A DNA stretch of 64,000 bases, taken from the NCBI GenBank assembly GCA_015229005.1, contig JADGCL010000002.1:1-64000 (forward strand). Direction: 5' to 3'. Shown here one piece after another: positions 49,158-58,134 of the stretch; position 1 is the stretch's first letter; each line of letters opens with the position of its first letter. The DNA comes from Magnetococcales bacterium (GTDB lineage: Bacteria; Pseudomonadota; Magnetococcia; Magnetococcales; JADGCL01). The translations under genes were made by a program, and so were the position numbers. The notes beneath the pieces are model-generated. The model was not told the origin of the DNA, searched no databases, and worked only from the letters and a program-made list of their open reading frames with translations.

Positions 49158-49192
49158 CCCTTCCGCGAACACGGACCCCGTGTCGCGAAGGG
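49158..49192 (-). terminator. Hairpin between flagellin and fliD (terminator/attenuator-like)
   Basis: cccttccgcgaacacgg-acc-ccgtgtcgcgaaggg inverted repeat with minor mismatches; no long T run. Confidence 0.5.
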
Positions 49193-49360
49193 CGGTCCCG
49201 AACCCCCTCCTCCCCAGCCAACGACCCCACCCCCTCTCTCTTCCATCGGCCATCGGCCACACCGACTTGAGAAGTATCCTCCCCCCACCCGAACCCGCCC
49301 CCGGCGGGGCCGCACCGGGACCGAGGCCGCAAACGGGCATCGATCCCCTCCCGAAAGAGA

Positions 49361-50209
49361 TCATCCCAGAAGTTGCAGCGCCAACTGCGGCTGCTGATTC
49401 GCCTGCGCCAGGACCGCCGTGCCGGCCTGCTGCAAGATCGCATTCCGGGTCAGGGTCGCCGTCTCCGCCGCGATGTCGGCATCCATGATCCGCGACCGCG
49501 CCGCCGACATGTTCTCGACCACGTTCGACAGGTTCTGGATCACCGACTCGAACCGGTTCTGCACCGCGCCCAGGGTCGCCCGCAGATCGGAGATCGAGTT
49601 CAGGGCGTTGGTCAGCTTGCTCAGGGCGGACTCCGCCTTGGCGGTGGTGCTGATGGTGATGTTGGAGATCATCGTCCCGTCGGTCGACAAGGCCCCAACC
49701 CCCAAAGCGGAGGCGTGCGCAGCGCCGATGGAGAGCTTGATCGTCTGGTTCTCTTCCGTCCCCACATGGAAGGCCTGACCGGTGAATCCCCCGGAGAGCA
49801 GCGGCGTCTTGTTGAACTCCACATCCGTGGCGATCCGTTGAATCTCCTGGACCAGCTGATCGACCTCTTTCTGAAGATCGGCCCGGTCGGACGAATTGTA
49901 GGTGGAGTTCGCCGACTGCACCGCCAGTTCCCGGATCCGCTGCAGGGCGTTGGTCGTCTGATCCAGCGCCCCTTCGGCCACCTGCGCCAACGAGATACCG
50001 TCGTTGGCATTGCGGATCGCCTGGTTCAGACCCCGGACCTGCGAGGTCATCCGCGCGGAAATGGCCAGACCTGCGGCGTCATCCTTGGCCGAGTTGATCC
50101 GGAGACCGGAGGAGAGTCGCGCAAAGGTCTGACCCAACTGCCCGGTCGACACGTTGAGGTTTCTCTGGGCGTTCAGCGAAGCGACGTTTGTATTGATGAA
50201 CAAAGGCAT
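49361..50209 (-). CDS. fliC: Flagellin (normal size, 282 aa)
   Basis: MPLFINTNVASLNAQRNLNVSTGQLGQTFARLSSGLRINSAKDDAAGLAISARM; C-term RSRIMDADIAAETATLTRNAILQQAGTAVLAQANQQPQLALQLLG. Confidence 0.97.
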   Translation of the reverse strand: MPLFINTNVASLNAQRNLNVSTGQLGQTFARLSSGLRINSAKDDAAGLAISARMTSQVRGLNQAIRNANDGISLAQVAEGALDQTTNALQRIRELAVQSANSTYNSSDRADLQKEVDQLVQEIQRIATDVEFNKTPLLSGGFTGQAFHVGTEENQTIKLSIGAAHASALGVGALSTDGTMISNITISTTAKAESALSKLTNALNSISDLRATLGAVQNRFESVIQNLSNVVENMSAARSRIMDADIAAETATLTRNAILQQAGTAVLAQANQQPQLALQLLG

Positions 50210-50315
50210 GATCGGCTTCCTCTCGTAAGATTTCCTTCCGCGCTACTTGCCGGCGGCGTCCAGCCTGCGCATTCGGCGATTCGCGGACCTGTTCGATTCC
50301 CTTTGGAAATCTCGG

Positions 50316-50810
50316 TTAACGTCCTCCACTTACCGCCCGGCCCCTCCTGGTCCGGACCTGCTTCTCTTCCCGGTAGGTCGACCGCATCTCATCCGGGATC
50401 AAGGGCTGCCTCGGCGAATACTCCTTGAACAGGATCTGCCGCCCCTGGCGATTGCCGGCATTGACGACCACCGGTCCAGCAAGGTTGGTCCGCATGTCCT
50501 CGGGCCGTCCCTCCGGGATCGTCACCAGGGTGAAGACCTCCACATCCTCCCGCCGCTCCAGGCCGATCGCCTCCGCATCCTGATCGGAGACGACAAACTC
50601 CAGATCCTTGAAGAAGTCGAAAGGATCGATGACGATGAACGCAATCTCGGGCTCGTCCACCGACTGCAACCAAAAGAACGAGGAGTCATCCCCATACGGA
50701 AAGAGGAGGTACCGGCGGCTCATGGGGAACCCCAACAGTCCCTCGTTCAGTTGGATGATGTCCTCCTCACTGAATTCCAGCGTCCCAAATCGGGTTCCCT
50801 GAATCTCCAT
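50316..50810 (-). CDS. fliW: Flagellar assembly factor FliW, copy 1
   Basis: MEIQGTRFGTLEFSEEDIIQLNEGLLGFPMSRRYLLFPYGDDSSFFWLQSVDEPEIAFIVIDPF. Confidence 0.94.
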   Translation of the reverse strand: MEIQGTRFGTLEFSEEDIIQLNEGLLGFPMSRRYLLFPYGDDSSFFWLQSVDEPEIAFIVIDPFDFFKDLEFVVSDQDAEAIGLERREDVEVFTLVTIPEGRPEDMRTNLAGPVVVNAGNRQGRQILFKEYSPRQPLIPDEMRSTYREEKQVRTRRGRAVSGGR

Positions 50811-51151
50811 GGTCTTCCGACTCTCCGATAGAAGTTTCGGACCTTGGGGCCTTGCCCCCTCCACTTCGGTCCACCGGCCTGCAGGTCTCTCTCTGTGATT
50901 CCGATTCCAGTCGATCTCTCCAATGATTCAATGCAATCGCTTCCCACTCTTTCCGGCTCCGCTCTTCCGGGACCCTCCCCTGGCCGATCCCCCCCTGCAA
51001 TCCTCTCGTTGTAATCTACAGAAAGTCTTTCTATTCACATACCGTGCCGATAATTTTTACCTGAACAATCCACCCGTTTCCCACTTCCCCGGGCCAAAAT
51101 TGCCCCCTCCGCGCCTTCCGTCCAACCTTCCCTTCCCCCTTCTCTTCGGGA

Positions 51152-51168
51152 GCGGAAAAATTTTCCGC
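51152..51168. promoter_or_regulatory. Perfect dyad GCGGAAAA-a-TTTTCCGC in intergenic region
   Basis: Read directly; function unknown. Confidence 0.5.
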
Positions 51169-51245
51169 CCCCGTCGTCGCTTCTTTACCGGCGGGGTCGG
51201 GAAAAGGGCACAACCGGCCCCCTCCCCGACCCGACCACCGGCAAA

Positions 51246-54128
51246 CTAGCCGCTCAGGAGTTGCAGGGCCAACTGCGGCTGTTGGTTCGCCTGGGCCAGC
51301 ACCGCCGTCGAGGCCTGCTGCATGATCGCATACTTGGTCAGATTGGCCGTCTCCTCGGCGACATCCGTGTCCAGGATCCGCGAGCGGGCCGCCGAGACAT
51401 TCTCCACGACGTTGGAGAGATTCTTGATGTTGGCCTCGAACCGGTTCTGGATCGCCCCCAGCTCGGCGCGGGTGCCGGAGACCCGGTCGATGGCATTCTT
51501 GATGATGCCGATCATCCGCCCCGCCGCCGCCTGCCCGTTCAGGGGCGGGTTGGTGCTGTTGGTCGCCGGCGGATTGAAGGGCAGGGTCGGATCCGTCGGA
51601 ATCGAGTTGCCGGTGATGTCCACCAACGGTGTCGGCGGAAACCGGGTGGTGCCGCTCTGATCGATCAACCAGTCCGGAACCGTGATGTGGCTGCCGGCGA
51701 TCGGCTTGGCACCGACATTGGCCGCATAGCTCACCGCGTAGTCGCGCGCATCGAGGACCTTGGCCATGTTGTGGGCCGCCGAAAGAGTCGTCGCAATCGT
51801 CGCCCCGCCCTGGGCCGCCGCGATCCCCGCCGCCGCAATCACCTTGGCAGTATCGTTGGCCAGGTTACCGCCCTGGTCAGCCTTCACCGCGTTGGCGGCG
51901 ATCGTCTCGATATCCTTGCCGGTATTGACCGCCTGGGCAAAGGCCTGAAGGACGATGAGAATATTGCCCACCGGGACATCCTTCACCCCGGCCTTGACCA
52001 CCGCCTCCTCCACGACCTTCGAGGTACTCGTGGCATTGGCCACGGCGGTGACCACCGCCTCCTTCGTCGGCGTCGCCTTGGCGGCCAGGACCACACTCCC
52101 GGAGGTCCCCGTGGTCGCACTCGCCTTGCCCGCCTCCAACGCCGCCGCGGAGATCGTCATCGCCTCGTGATAGGTCAGGTTATGACCGGCATCCGCCGCC
52201 ATCGCCGCCCGGGCGATGGTCACCTGATCATCCCCGGAGGTGACCCCGGCATCGATGGCCGAAATCACCGCCGCCTGTTCGTTGGCCCCAACGCTGGTCG
52301 CCTTCACCGCGTCATCGACCACCGCCCCGGTCGTGCTCGCCGCACCGATGGCGGTCGTCAGCGGATCCCGGGCCGCTTCGGCAATGCTCCCCTGGCTCCC
52401 CGTGGTCGCGCCGCTCCGGGCGGCGGCGATCCCCGCCGCCGCGATCACCTTGGCGTCAGCCAGGGTAAGGGTACCGTTACTGTCCGCCGCCACCCCCGCT
52501 GCCGCCACCACATCGACGTTGCTGCCAGCGGCAATCGCCGCATCGAAGGCCGCGATCACATCGTTCAGGTTGGTCGCATCGGCGGTCGTGTTCTTGACCC
52601 CGGTCGCCGCCACGGCATTATCCACCACCGCTGCCGCCGTCGCCGACCCTTCGATCGCCGTGAACACCCCCGTCCGGTTGTTCGACTCCGAGGCCTTGAA
52701 CGCCGCCGCCGCAATCACCTCCGCCTGGTCGGCACGGATCGAGGAGTCGGCATTGGCGATCGCCACCCCCGCCGCCGCGTTCCGGGCGTTGGTCACGCTC
52801 CCGGTCAGAGACCCGGCAGCCAGACCCGCCGCCGCAATCGCCTTGGCATCCTTCAGGGTGATCGTCGCGTCCGCCGCATTGATCGCCACCGCGATCGTCG
52901 CCGCATCCTGGCCCGCCGTCACCCCCGCATCCGCCGCCGCGATCGCCGCCGCCTTGGCGCCGGCCGTGCCGCCGCTCACCGCGTTCACCGCATCATCGAC
53001 CACACTCGCCGTGTTCGCCGCGTTCGCCACCGCCGACACCAGGATCGTCGCCGACTCCGCCGATTGCGCCGCCGCCGTCGCCGCAGCCACCGTGCCGCCG
53101 CCGGCCAGGCTCTTCGCCGCCGTCGCCATGATCCGCGCCTCGGCCACGCTCAGCGTGCCGGAGGAGGCCGACGCCGCCAGCGTCGCCAGCGCCCCAACAT
53201 CCGAGGTCGCCGTCGCCCCATCCAGCACCGCGATCACCGCCGCCTTCTTCGACTCCGGGACATTCGATGCCTGCACCGCGTTGTCATTGACATCCGCCGC
53301 CGCTGCCGTCGACTGAATCGCACCGATGATCCCCTTGGCCTTGTCCTTGCCGGCGGTCGCATAATCAATCGTCTTGAGCGACGTGGCGTTGCCGTTGACC
53401 GCATTGATCCCCGAATCCGCCACCCCGCTCATCAACGTCGTGAAGGGCGATTTCGACTGGGTGTTGGCATTGGCGATCCCGGCAATGATCGTCGCCACAT
53501 TGTTGTTGAAGAGCTTCGAGCCCGCCAGCGGCGTCGACGGCGCCGTGATCGTGAGCCCCTTGATCTTGGGGTTGTCGACGCTCTCCTTGGCGTTGGGATC
53601 GGCCAACACGTTCTGCGCCAGGAGCGTCTCGGCCCGGGCATCGGCGAGCGTCACGACGATCGTCTGTCCCTCCCTCGCCCCCACATGGAACACCAGCGGC
53701 TCGGTCTCGCCGTTCAGCATCGGCCAGTTGTTGAACTCGGTCTCCTGCGCCACCCGCTCGATCTCGGCGAGGAGTTGGTTGATCTCCTGTTGCAGGCTCT
53801 CCCGATCCGCCGGGCTGTTGGAGGCGTTGGCCGCCTGCACCGACAGCTCGTTCATCCGCTGGAGCATGTTGGCGTGTTCGGCCAATGCCCCTTCCGCCAC
53901 CTGCGACACCGAGATGCCGTCGTTGGCATTGCGCACCGCCGAGTTCAGTCCACGAATCTGCGCCGTCATCCGGTTCGAGATCGCAAGCCCCGCGGCGTCA
54001 TCGCCGGCGGTGTTGATCCGCAACCCCGAGGAGAGGCGGGCGAAGACCTTGCCCAGCCGATCGGTGGAACCCAGCAGGCTGCGCTGAGCGTTCAAGGAGG
54101 CGACGTTGGTATTGATAAAGAGAGCCAT
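51246..54128 (-). CDS. Giant flagellin (960 aa) with Ala-rich repetitive central domain
   Basis: N-term MALFINTNVASLNAQRSLLGSTDRLGKVFARLSSGLRINTAGDDAAGLAISNRM and C-term RSRILDTDVAEETANLTKYAIMQQASTAVLAQANQQPQLALQLLSG flank a large insert of imperfect repeats. Confidence 0.93.
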   Translation of the reverse strand: MALFINTNVASLNAQRSLLGSTDRLGKVFARLSSGLRINTAGDDAAGLAISNRMTAQIRGLNSAVRNANDGISVSQVAEGALAEHANMLQRMNELSVQAANASNSPADRESLQQEINQLLAEIERVAQETEFNNWPMLNGETEPLVFHVGAREGQTIVVTLADARAETLLAQNVLADPNAKESVDNPKIKGLTITAPSTPLAGSKLFNNNVATIIAGIANANTQSKSPFTTLMSGVADSGINAVNGNATSLKTIDYATAGKDKAKGIIGAIQSTAAAADVNDNAVQASNVPESKKAAVIAVLDGATATSDVGALATLAASASSGTLSVAEARIMATAAKSLAGGGTVAAATAAAQSAESATILVSAVANAANTASVVDDAVNAVSGGTAGAKAAAIAAADAGVTAGQDAATIAVAINAADATITLKDAKAIAAAGLAAGSLTGSVTNARNAAAGVAIANADSSIRADQAEVIAAAAFKASESNNRTGVFTAIEGSATAAAVVDNAVAATGVKNTTADATNLNDVIAAFDAAIAAGSNVDVVAAAGVAADSNGTLTLADAKVIAAAGIAAARSGATTGSQGSIAEAARDPLTTAIGAASTTGAVVDDAVKATSVGANEQAAVISAIDAGVTSGDDQVTIARAAMAADAGHNLTYHEAMTISAAALEAGKASATTGTSGSVVLAAKATPTKEAVVTAVANATSTSKVVEEAVVKAGVKDVPVGNILIVLQAFAQAVNTGKDIETIAANAVKADQGGNLANDTAKVIAAAGIAAAQGGATIATTLSAAHNMAKVLDARDYAVSYAANVGAKPIAGSHITVPDWLIDQSGTTRFPPTPLVDITGNSIPTDPTLPFNPPATNSTNPPLNGQAAAGRMIGIIKNAIDRVSGTRAELGAIQNRFEANIKNLSNVVENVSAARSRILDTDVAEETANLTKYAIMQQASTAVLAQANQQPQLALQLLSG

Positions 54129-54166
54129 GAGCGTGTTCCTTCTCGAATCCTTATTGTCCCGATGAA

Positions 54167-54733
54167 TCAGCCAGCCTGCGCCAAACGGATAGGCCTGGAG
54201 GTTGTTTTTCTCTGACCCGCTGCCACCTGGGTCCCCTCGTCAAGCCCCCGCTGCCGGGCCCGCTGCCGGGTCCGCTCCCTGCCGGCTTCCTCAACAAACT
54301 GACCCCTCAGCTCCTCGGGAATCAGGAACTGCCTCGGGGAATATTCCTTCAACAGAATCTGCCGCCCGTGCCGGTTGGCGATGTTCACCACCACCGGCCC
54401 CGCCAGATTGGTCCGCATCTCCTCCGGGTGACCCTCCGGGATCGTCACCAGACTGAAGATCTCCACATCCTCGCTCCGGGCCAGCCCGATCGCCTGGACA
54501 TCCTCGTCCTGGATGGAAAACTCCAGGTCGGCGAAGAAGTCGAACGGATTGACGACGATGAAGGAGATCTCCGGCTCATCCACCGACTGCAACCAGAAGA
54601 ACGAGGAGCCCTCCCCGTAGGGAAAGAGGAGAAATCTCCGGCTCATCGGAAAACCGAGCAAGCCCTCGTCCAGGCAGATGATCTCTTCCTGATCGTATTC
54701 CAGTGTCCCGAACCGGGTGCCGTGAATTTCCAT
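54167..54733 (-). CDS. Flagellar assembly factor FliW, copy 2
   Basis: MEIHGTRFGTLEYDQEEIICLDEGLLGFPMSRRFLLFPYGEGSSFFWLQSVDEPEISFIVVNPF; close paralog of 50316..50810. Confidence 0.94.
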   Translation of the reverse strand: MEIHGTRFGTLEYDQEEIICLDEGLLGFPMSRRFLLFPYGEGSSFFWLQSVDEPEISFIVVNPFDFFADLEFSIQDEDVQAIGLARSEDVEIFSLVTIPEGHPEEMRTNLAGPVVVNIANRHGRQILLKEYSPRQFLIPEELRGQFVEEAGRERTRQRARQRGLDEGTQVAAGQRKTTSRPIRLAQAG

Positions 54734-54766
54734 GACCGTCTCTCCATTCCCGCGTTTCATGCCCGC

Positions 54767-55963
54767 CTACCGCAGAAAATCCAACAGCGACGTGTTGAGA
54801 ATCTGCCGCTGACTCGTCGACATCACCTGCATTGCCTGCGTCGTCTTCTCCAGATCCGTCAACACCGCGAACAGATCCGCCTCCACGTTGGTCGCCTTCA
54901 CCCCCGACAGCGTCGTCTCGTCCAATTGCAGGGTATGATTGACCGCATCCACCTGGGTGTTGCGAATCCCCGTCAGCGACTGCATGTCCGCAAGCTGCGC
55001 CCGACACTCCTGGACCTGGGTCAGACGCGCCGCCAACTCCCGGTTGTCGTGCCGCAACAGCGCCCCGCGCATCCCGGCCAACACACCGAAGATGTTGATG
55101 TCCCGACCAAAACCTTCGCCCTCGATCACCTCGGCGCCGGTGACGTTGCCGAGCATCACCCGACCGTTCAAAGATTTGACGGCCCGGTCCTCTCCACTAC
55201 CCTGGTACTTCGGGACAACCTCGAAGAAGTAGGCATCACTTCTGTCGGTCGGGGTCGCCAAAACCGTGACGGTCAATCCCCCTCCCAGGTCGAGCTTCGG
55301 CGGCGTCCCGGTCGCCTTCAGATCCTCACGCTTCTGGCCGTTGACATCGACCGTCCAGGTCCCTTGCAGATCCTCGTAGGTCAACTTCACCGAGAGCGGG
55401 ATATCCGTCAGCCCGTGCTCCTCGGTGACCTCGGCCACCAGAACGTTCGCAGCCTCGTGCATCGTGTCCAGGTTCCCGGTCCGCCGCAGCACCGGCGTCG
55501 TCGTCAGGCGGCTCTCGGTGAAGGGCGACCGCGTCCGTGCCCCGCCAAACACCGGCACCCCGTCCAGCTCCTGGTTCATCGCCTTGAAGAGATCCTGGTA
55601 GATCCCCACCGCCTCCTCCGAGGCCGCCGTCAGGATCGACGGGTCTCCCCCTGCAAAATCGTTGCCCAAACGCAGCACCAGATCCTGGGCACTCAACATC
55701 CGCGTATGCATCTCCTCGAGATTGGCATCCGCCAGACGCATCCGCTGCGAGGCAAAATCGGTCGTCTTCTTCAGGCTCGCCACCCCGTCCAGGTCCGACG
55801 AGTAGAGCAGGTGCCGGAAGGTCCCCGTCGGGTCATCGGAGGGACGATTGGTCCGATTGCCGGTCAGGGTCTTCTCCTGCACCCGTTGCAGATCACGCTG
55901 CTGGCTCTGCATCGCCTGCGCCGTACCCTGAAACAACTGGTTCTGGGTCACTCGAATCGCCAT
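54767..55963 (-). CDS. flgL: Flagellar hook-filament junction protein FlgL
   Basis: MAIRVTQNQLFQGTAQAMQSQQRDLQRVQEKTLTGNRTNRPSDDPTGTFRHLLYSSDLDG; directly downstream of flgK. Confidence 0.9.
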   Translation of the reverse strand: MAIRVTQNQLFQGTAQAMQSQQRDLQRVQEKTLTGNRTNRPSDDPTGTFRHLLYSSDLDGVASLKKTTDFASQRMRLADANLEEMHTRMLSAQDLVLRLGNDFAGGDPSILTAASEEAVGIYQDLFKAMNQELDGVPVFGGARTRSPFTESRLTTTPVLRRTGNLDTMHEAANVLVAEVTEEHGLTDIPLSVKLTYEDLQGTWTVDVNGQKREDLKATGTPPKLDLGGGLTVTVLATPTDRSDAYFFEVVPKYQGSGEDRAVKSLNGRVMLGNVTGAEVIEGEGFGRDINIFGVLAGMRGALLRHDNRELAARLTQVQECRAQLADMQSLTGIRNTQVDAVNHTLQLDETTLSGVKATNVEADLFAVLTDLEKTTQAMQVMSTSQRQILNTSLLDFLR

Positions 55964-55978
55964 CGCCGTCTCCCGGGC

Positions 55979-57715
55979 CTAGACCATGCTCACGATGCTT
56001 TTCAGAAGCTCGTCGGCAGCCGTCACCATCTTGCTCGACGCCTGAAAGGCCCGCTGATAGCGGATCAGATCCGTCAACTCCTCCTCCAGCGACACCCCGG
56101 AGTACGAATCCCGCAGATTCTTGAGAAAATCCTGTGTCGATCCCTGCGCCTTCAGCGCCTCATCGTTGCGTTGGATCGTCGACCCCAAAATCCCCACCAT
56201 CGAGGCGTAGTGGGCCGTCAGCGTCAGGTTGTCGTCGAAAAGCTCGTACTTGCTGGTCCGCAGCTCCCCCAGGGCAATGGCGCCCCGGTTGTCGGCGTCA
56301 TTGAAGGTCACCGTACCGTCGGCGTCCACCTCGAGACGACCGACCCCAAGCTTGTCCGGGTCCTCCACCAGCTCGTCGCTCACCTCGAAACTCCTCGCCC
56401 CCACACTCGAGAAGAGCGCCCCCACACCCAACGCCGCCAGCACCCCGGAGGTGTCCGAAACCACCCCGTACACCCCAGACTGGGCCGAGAGCTTCAGCCG
56501 ATTGCCGACAATCTCCGCCTTGATCGCCGGCGAGGCATCCAGCGCCGCCCGAATCGCCTCGATCGAGGCGCCGGGATCGATCGCCACCGTATCGGTGGTC
56601 AGATGGTCGCCGTCGGCCCCATAGGCGAAGGTGACGCTCCCCGCAGTCACCCGGCCCAGGTCCGGCGGCGAACCGACGTAGTCGTCCGAGGTGGCATCCG
56701 TCACCAATGCGTTCATCGCCGTCGTCAGGTCGCCGCCCAGGGAGAACGCCCCGGTCTGCCCGGAAAAAAGTGCCTGGCTCACCGATTGGCTGCTCACCCG
56801 ATTGAGCTGCCAGCGCAGCTCGTCGGTGATCGTCTTGAACCGGGTCAGGAGCCCGTCCGGTCCGTGGATCACCTCGTCGCGCACCTCCATCAGACCCCGG
56901 ATCTGACCGCCGATCATGCTGGTAAAATCACGCCCGTTCAGGGAGATCCCCGGGTACCCCGAGGCCGTCTGCTGCGCACTCCGGGTGAAGGTGGCGGCGT
57001 AGACCGTGTCGGCCAAAAGCTCCTGCCCCTTCGCCGTCATCACCTGCACCGACCCGTCCTGCATATCCAGGGTCTGGATGTCCACCATTTCCCCCAGGGC
57101 GGTGATCTCGTTGCGCAGGTGGTCCTTCAGGTCCAGGGCCGGGCGCGTCGCCTCGGTCCGACCGATCTGGCCATTCAGCTTGCGGATGTTCTGCAGCCGA
57201 CCATTGATGTCGGCCATCACCACGTCGATCTCCTTGTCCACCGGCATGGCCCGGTCCCGGAGCGACTCCTGCATCTTGTTCACGAAACCGGCAAGTCCTT
57301 CCGCCCGGCTCACCAGATCCGCCCGACCCACCGGATTGGTCGGGTTGTCGGTCAGGAGATCGGCGGCGCTGTAGAGCGAATCCAGCCTCTCGGAGAACCC
57401 ATCCCCGTCCATCTCGTTGAAGACATTCTCGACAATCGTCAAAAACCGCTCCCGCGCCTGCAACCGACCCATCTCGCCGTTGCCCATCGCCAGCCGCCGA
57501 TCCAGAAGATTGTCCAGCTGCCGCTTCGCCTCCTGGACCTGTACCCCGGAGCCGATCCGCCACTCGCCCCAGCCCGGCTCCGATTGCAGACTCACCGTCT
57601 GCCGCGAATAGCCAGGGGTGTTGACGTTGGCGATGTTGTGGGAGACCGCCTGCATCGCGCCCTGGTTGGCGAAGATGCCGAGCTTGGAGACATTCAGGAG
57701 ATCGGAGATGCTCAT
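55979..57715 (-). CDS. flgK: Flagellar hook-filament junction protein FlgK
   Basis: MSISDLLNVSKLGIFANQGAMQAVSHNIANVNTPGYSRQTVSLQ; C-term SGVSLEEELTDLIRYQRAFQASSKMVTAADELLKSIVSMV. Confidence 0.95.
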   Translation of the reverse strand: MSISDLLNVSKLGIFANQGAMQAVSHNIANVNTPGYSRQTVSLQSEPGWGEWRIGSGVQVQEAKRQLDNLLDRRLAMGNGEMGRLQARERFLTIVENVFNEMDGDGFSERLDSLYSAADLLTDNPTNPVGRADLVSRAEGLAGFVNKMQESLRDRAMPVDKEIDVVMADINGRLQNIRKLNGQIGRTEATRPALDLKDHLRNEITALGEMVDIQTLDMQDGSVQVMTAKGQELLADTVYAATFTRSAQQTASGYPGISLNGRDFTSMIGGQIRGLMEVRDEVIHGPDGLLTRFKTITDELRWQLNRVSSQSVSQALFSGQTGAFSLGGDLTTAMNALVTDATSDDYVGSPPDLGRVTAGSVTFAYGADGDHLTTDTVAIDPGASIEAIRAALDASPAIKAEIVGNRLKLSAQSGVYGVVSDTSGVLAALGVGALFSSVGARSFEVSDELVEDPDKLGVGRLEVDADGTVTFNDADNRGAIALGELRTSKYELFDDNLTLTAHYASMVGILGSTIQRNDEALKAQGSTQDFLKNLRDSYSGVSLEEELTDLIRYQRAFQASSKMVTAADELLKSIVSMV

Positions 57716-57787
57716 ATCGCTGGTTTCCCACTCGTTGGTCCGGGGCCTTTTCCTGCCCGCCGGTTCCGGCTTTACGAACCCGATCGT

Positions 57788-57803
57788 TGCACCACTCGTG
57801 CCA
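57788..57803 (-). promoter_or_regulatory. Sigma-54 (-24/-12) promoter upstream of flgK
   Basis: Minus strand TGGCACGAGTGGTGCA matches TGGCACG-N4-TTGCW at all but one position with correct GG-N10-GC spacing, ~72 nt upstream of the flgK ATG. Confidence 0.85.
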
Positions 57804-58134
57804 AGTGTCGATTTCCCCCGAAATCACCCCAGGTTCAGCCCCCACAAATACAGAATAAGGCCTTGAATTTTGCATAATTGCCAAGTTCTGCCGACACCAC
57901 GCCGACGCTCCGCCAGCAGCCAGCGCAGATCTTGTGCCAAAGCTTCCGTTTCCCCTCCAGGGCCGGCAAACTTTACCTCTCCCACACCCATTGCCGACCT
58001 CCCGGACCGGAAACGAACACCCGATCGACCGCCCCAAAGCGACCGGAACGACCATCGACAGGCCATGACGACGGGGGAACCCTCGTGATACCCTATGATT
58101 TTTCGGAGCCTTCGGTAACCTTCCAGGACCTCGG

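Noticed and set aside
50881-51000. Candidate sigma-54 promoter upstream of fliW1
   Set aside because: Only off-spacing GC/CC combinations found; the -24/-12 spacing fails.
51261-54215. 984-aa + strand ORF
   Set aside because: Shadow of the giant flagellin gene; Arg/His/Gly-rich, no domain.
54368-57877. 1169-aa + strand ORF
   Set aside because: Spans antisense of fliW2, flgL and flgK, each of which has strong family motifs.
56928-58055. 375-aa minus ORF with FlgK-like fragments
   Set aside because: Alternate frame overlapping the start of flgK; real FlgK frame is 55979..57715.
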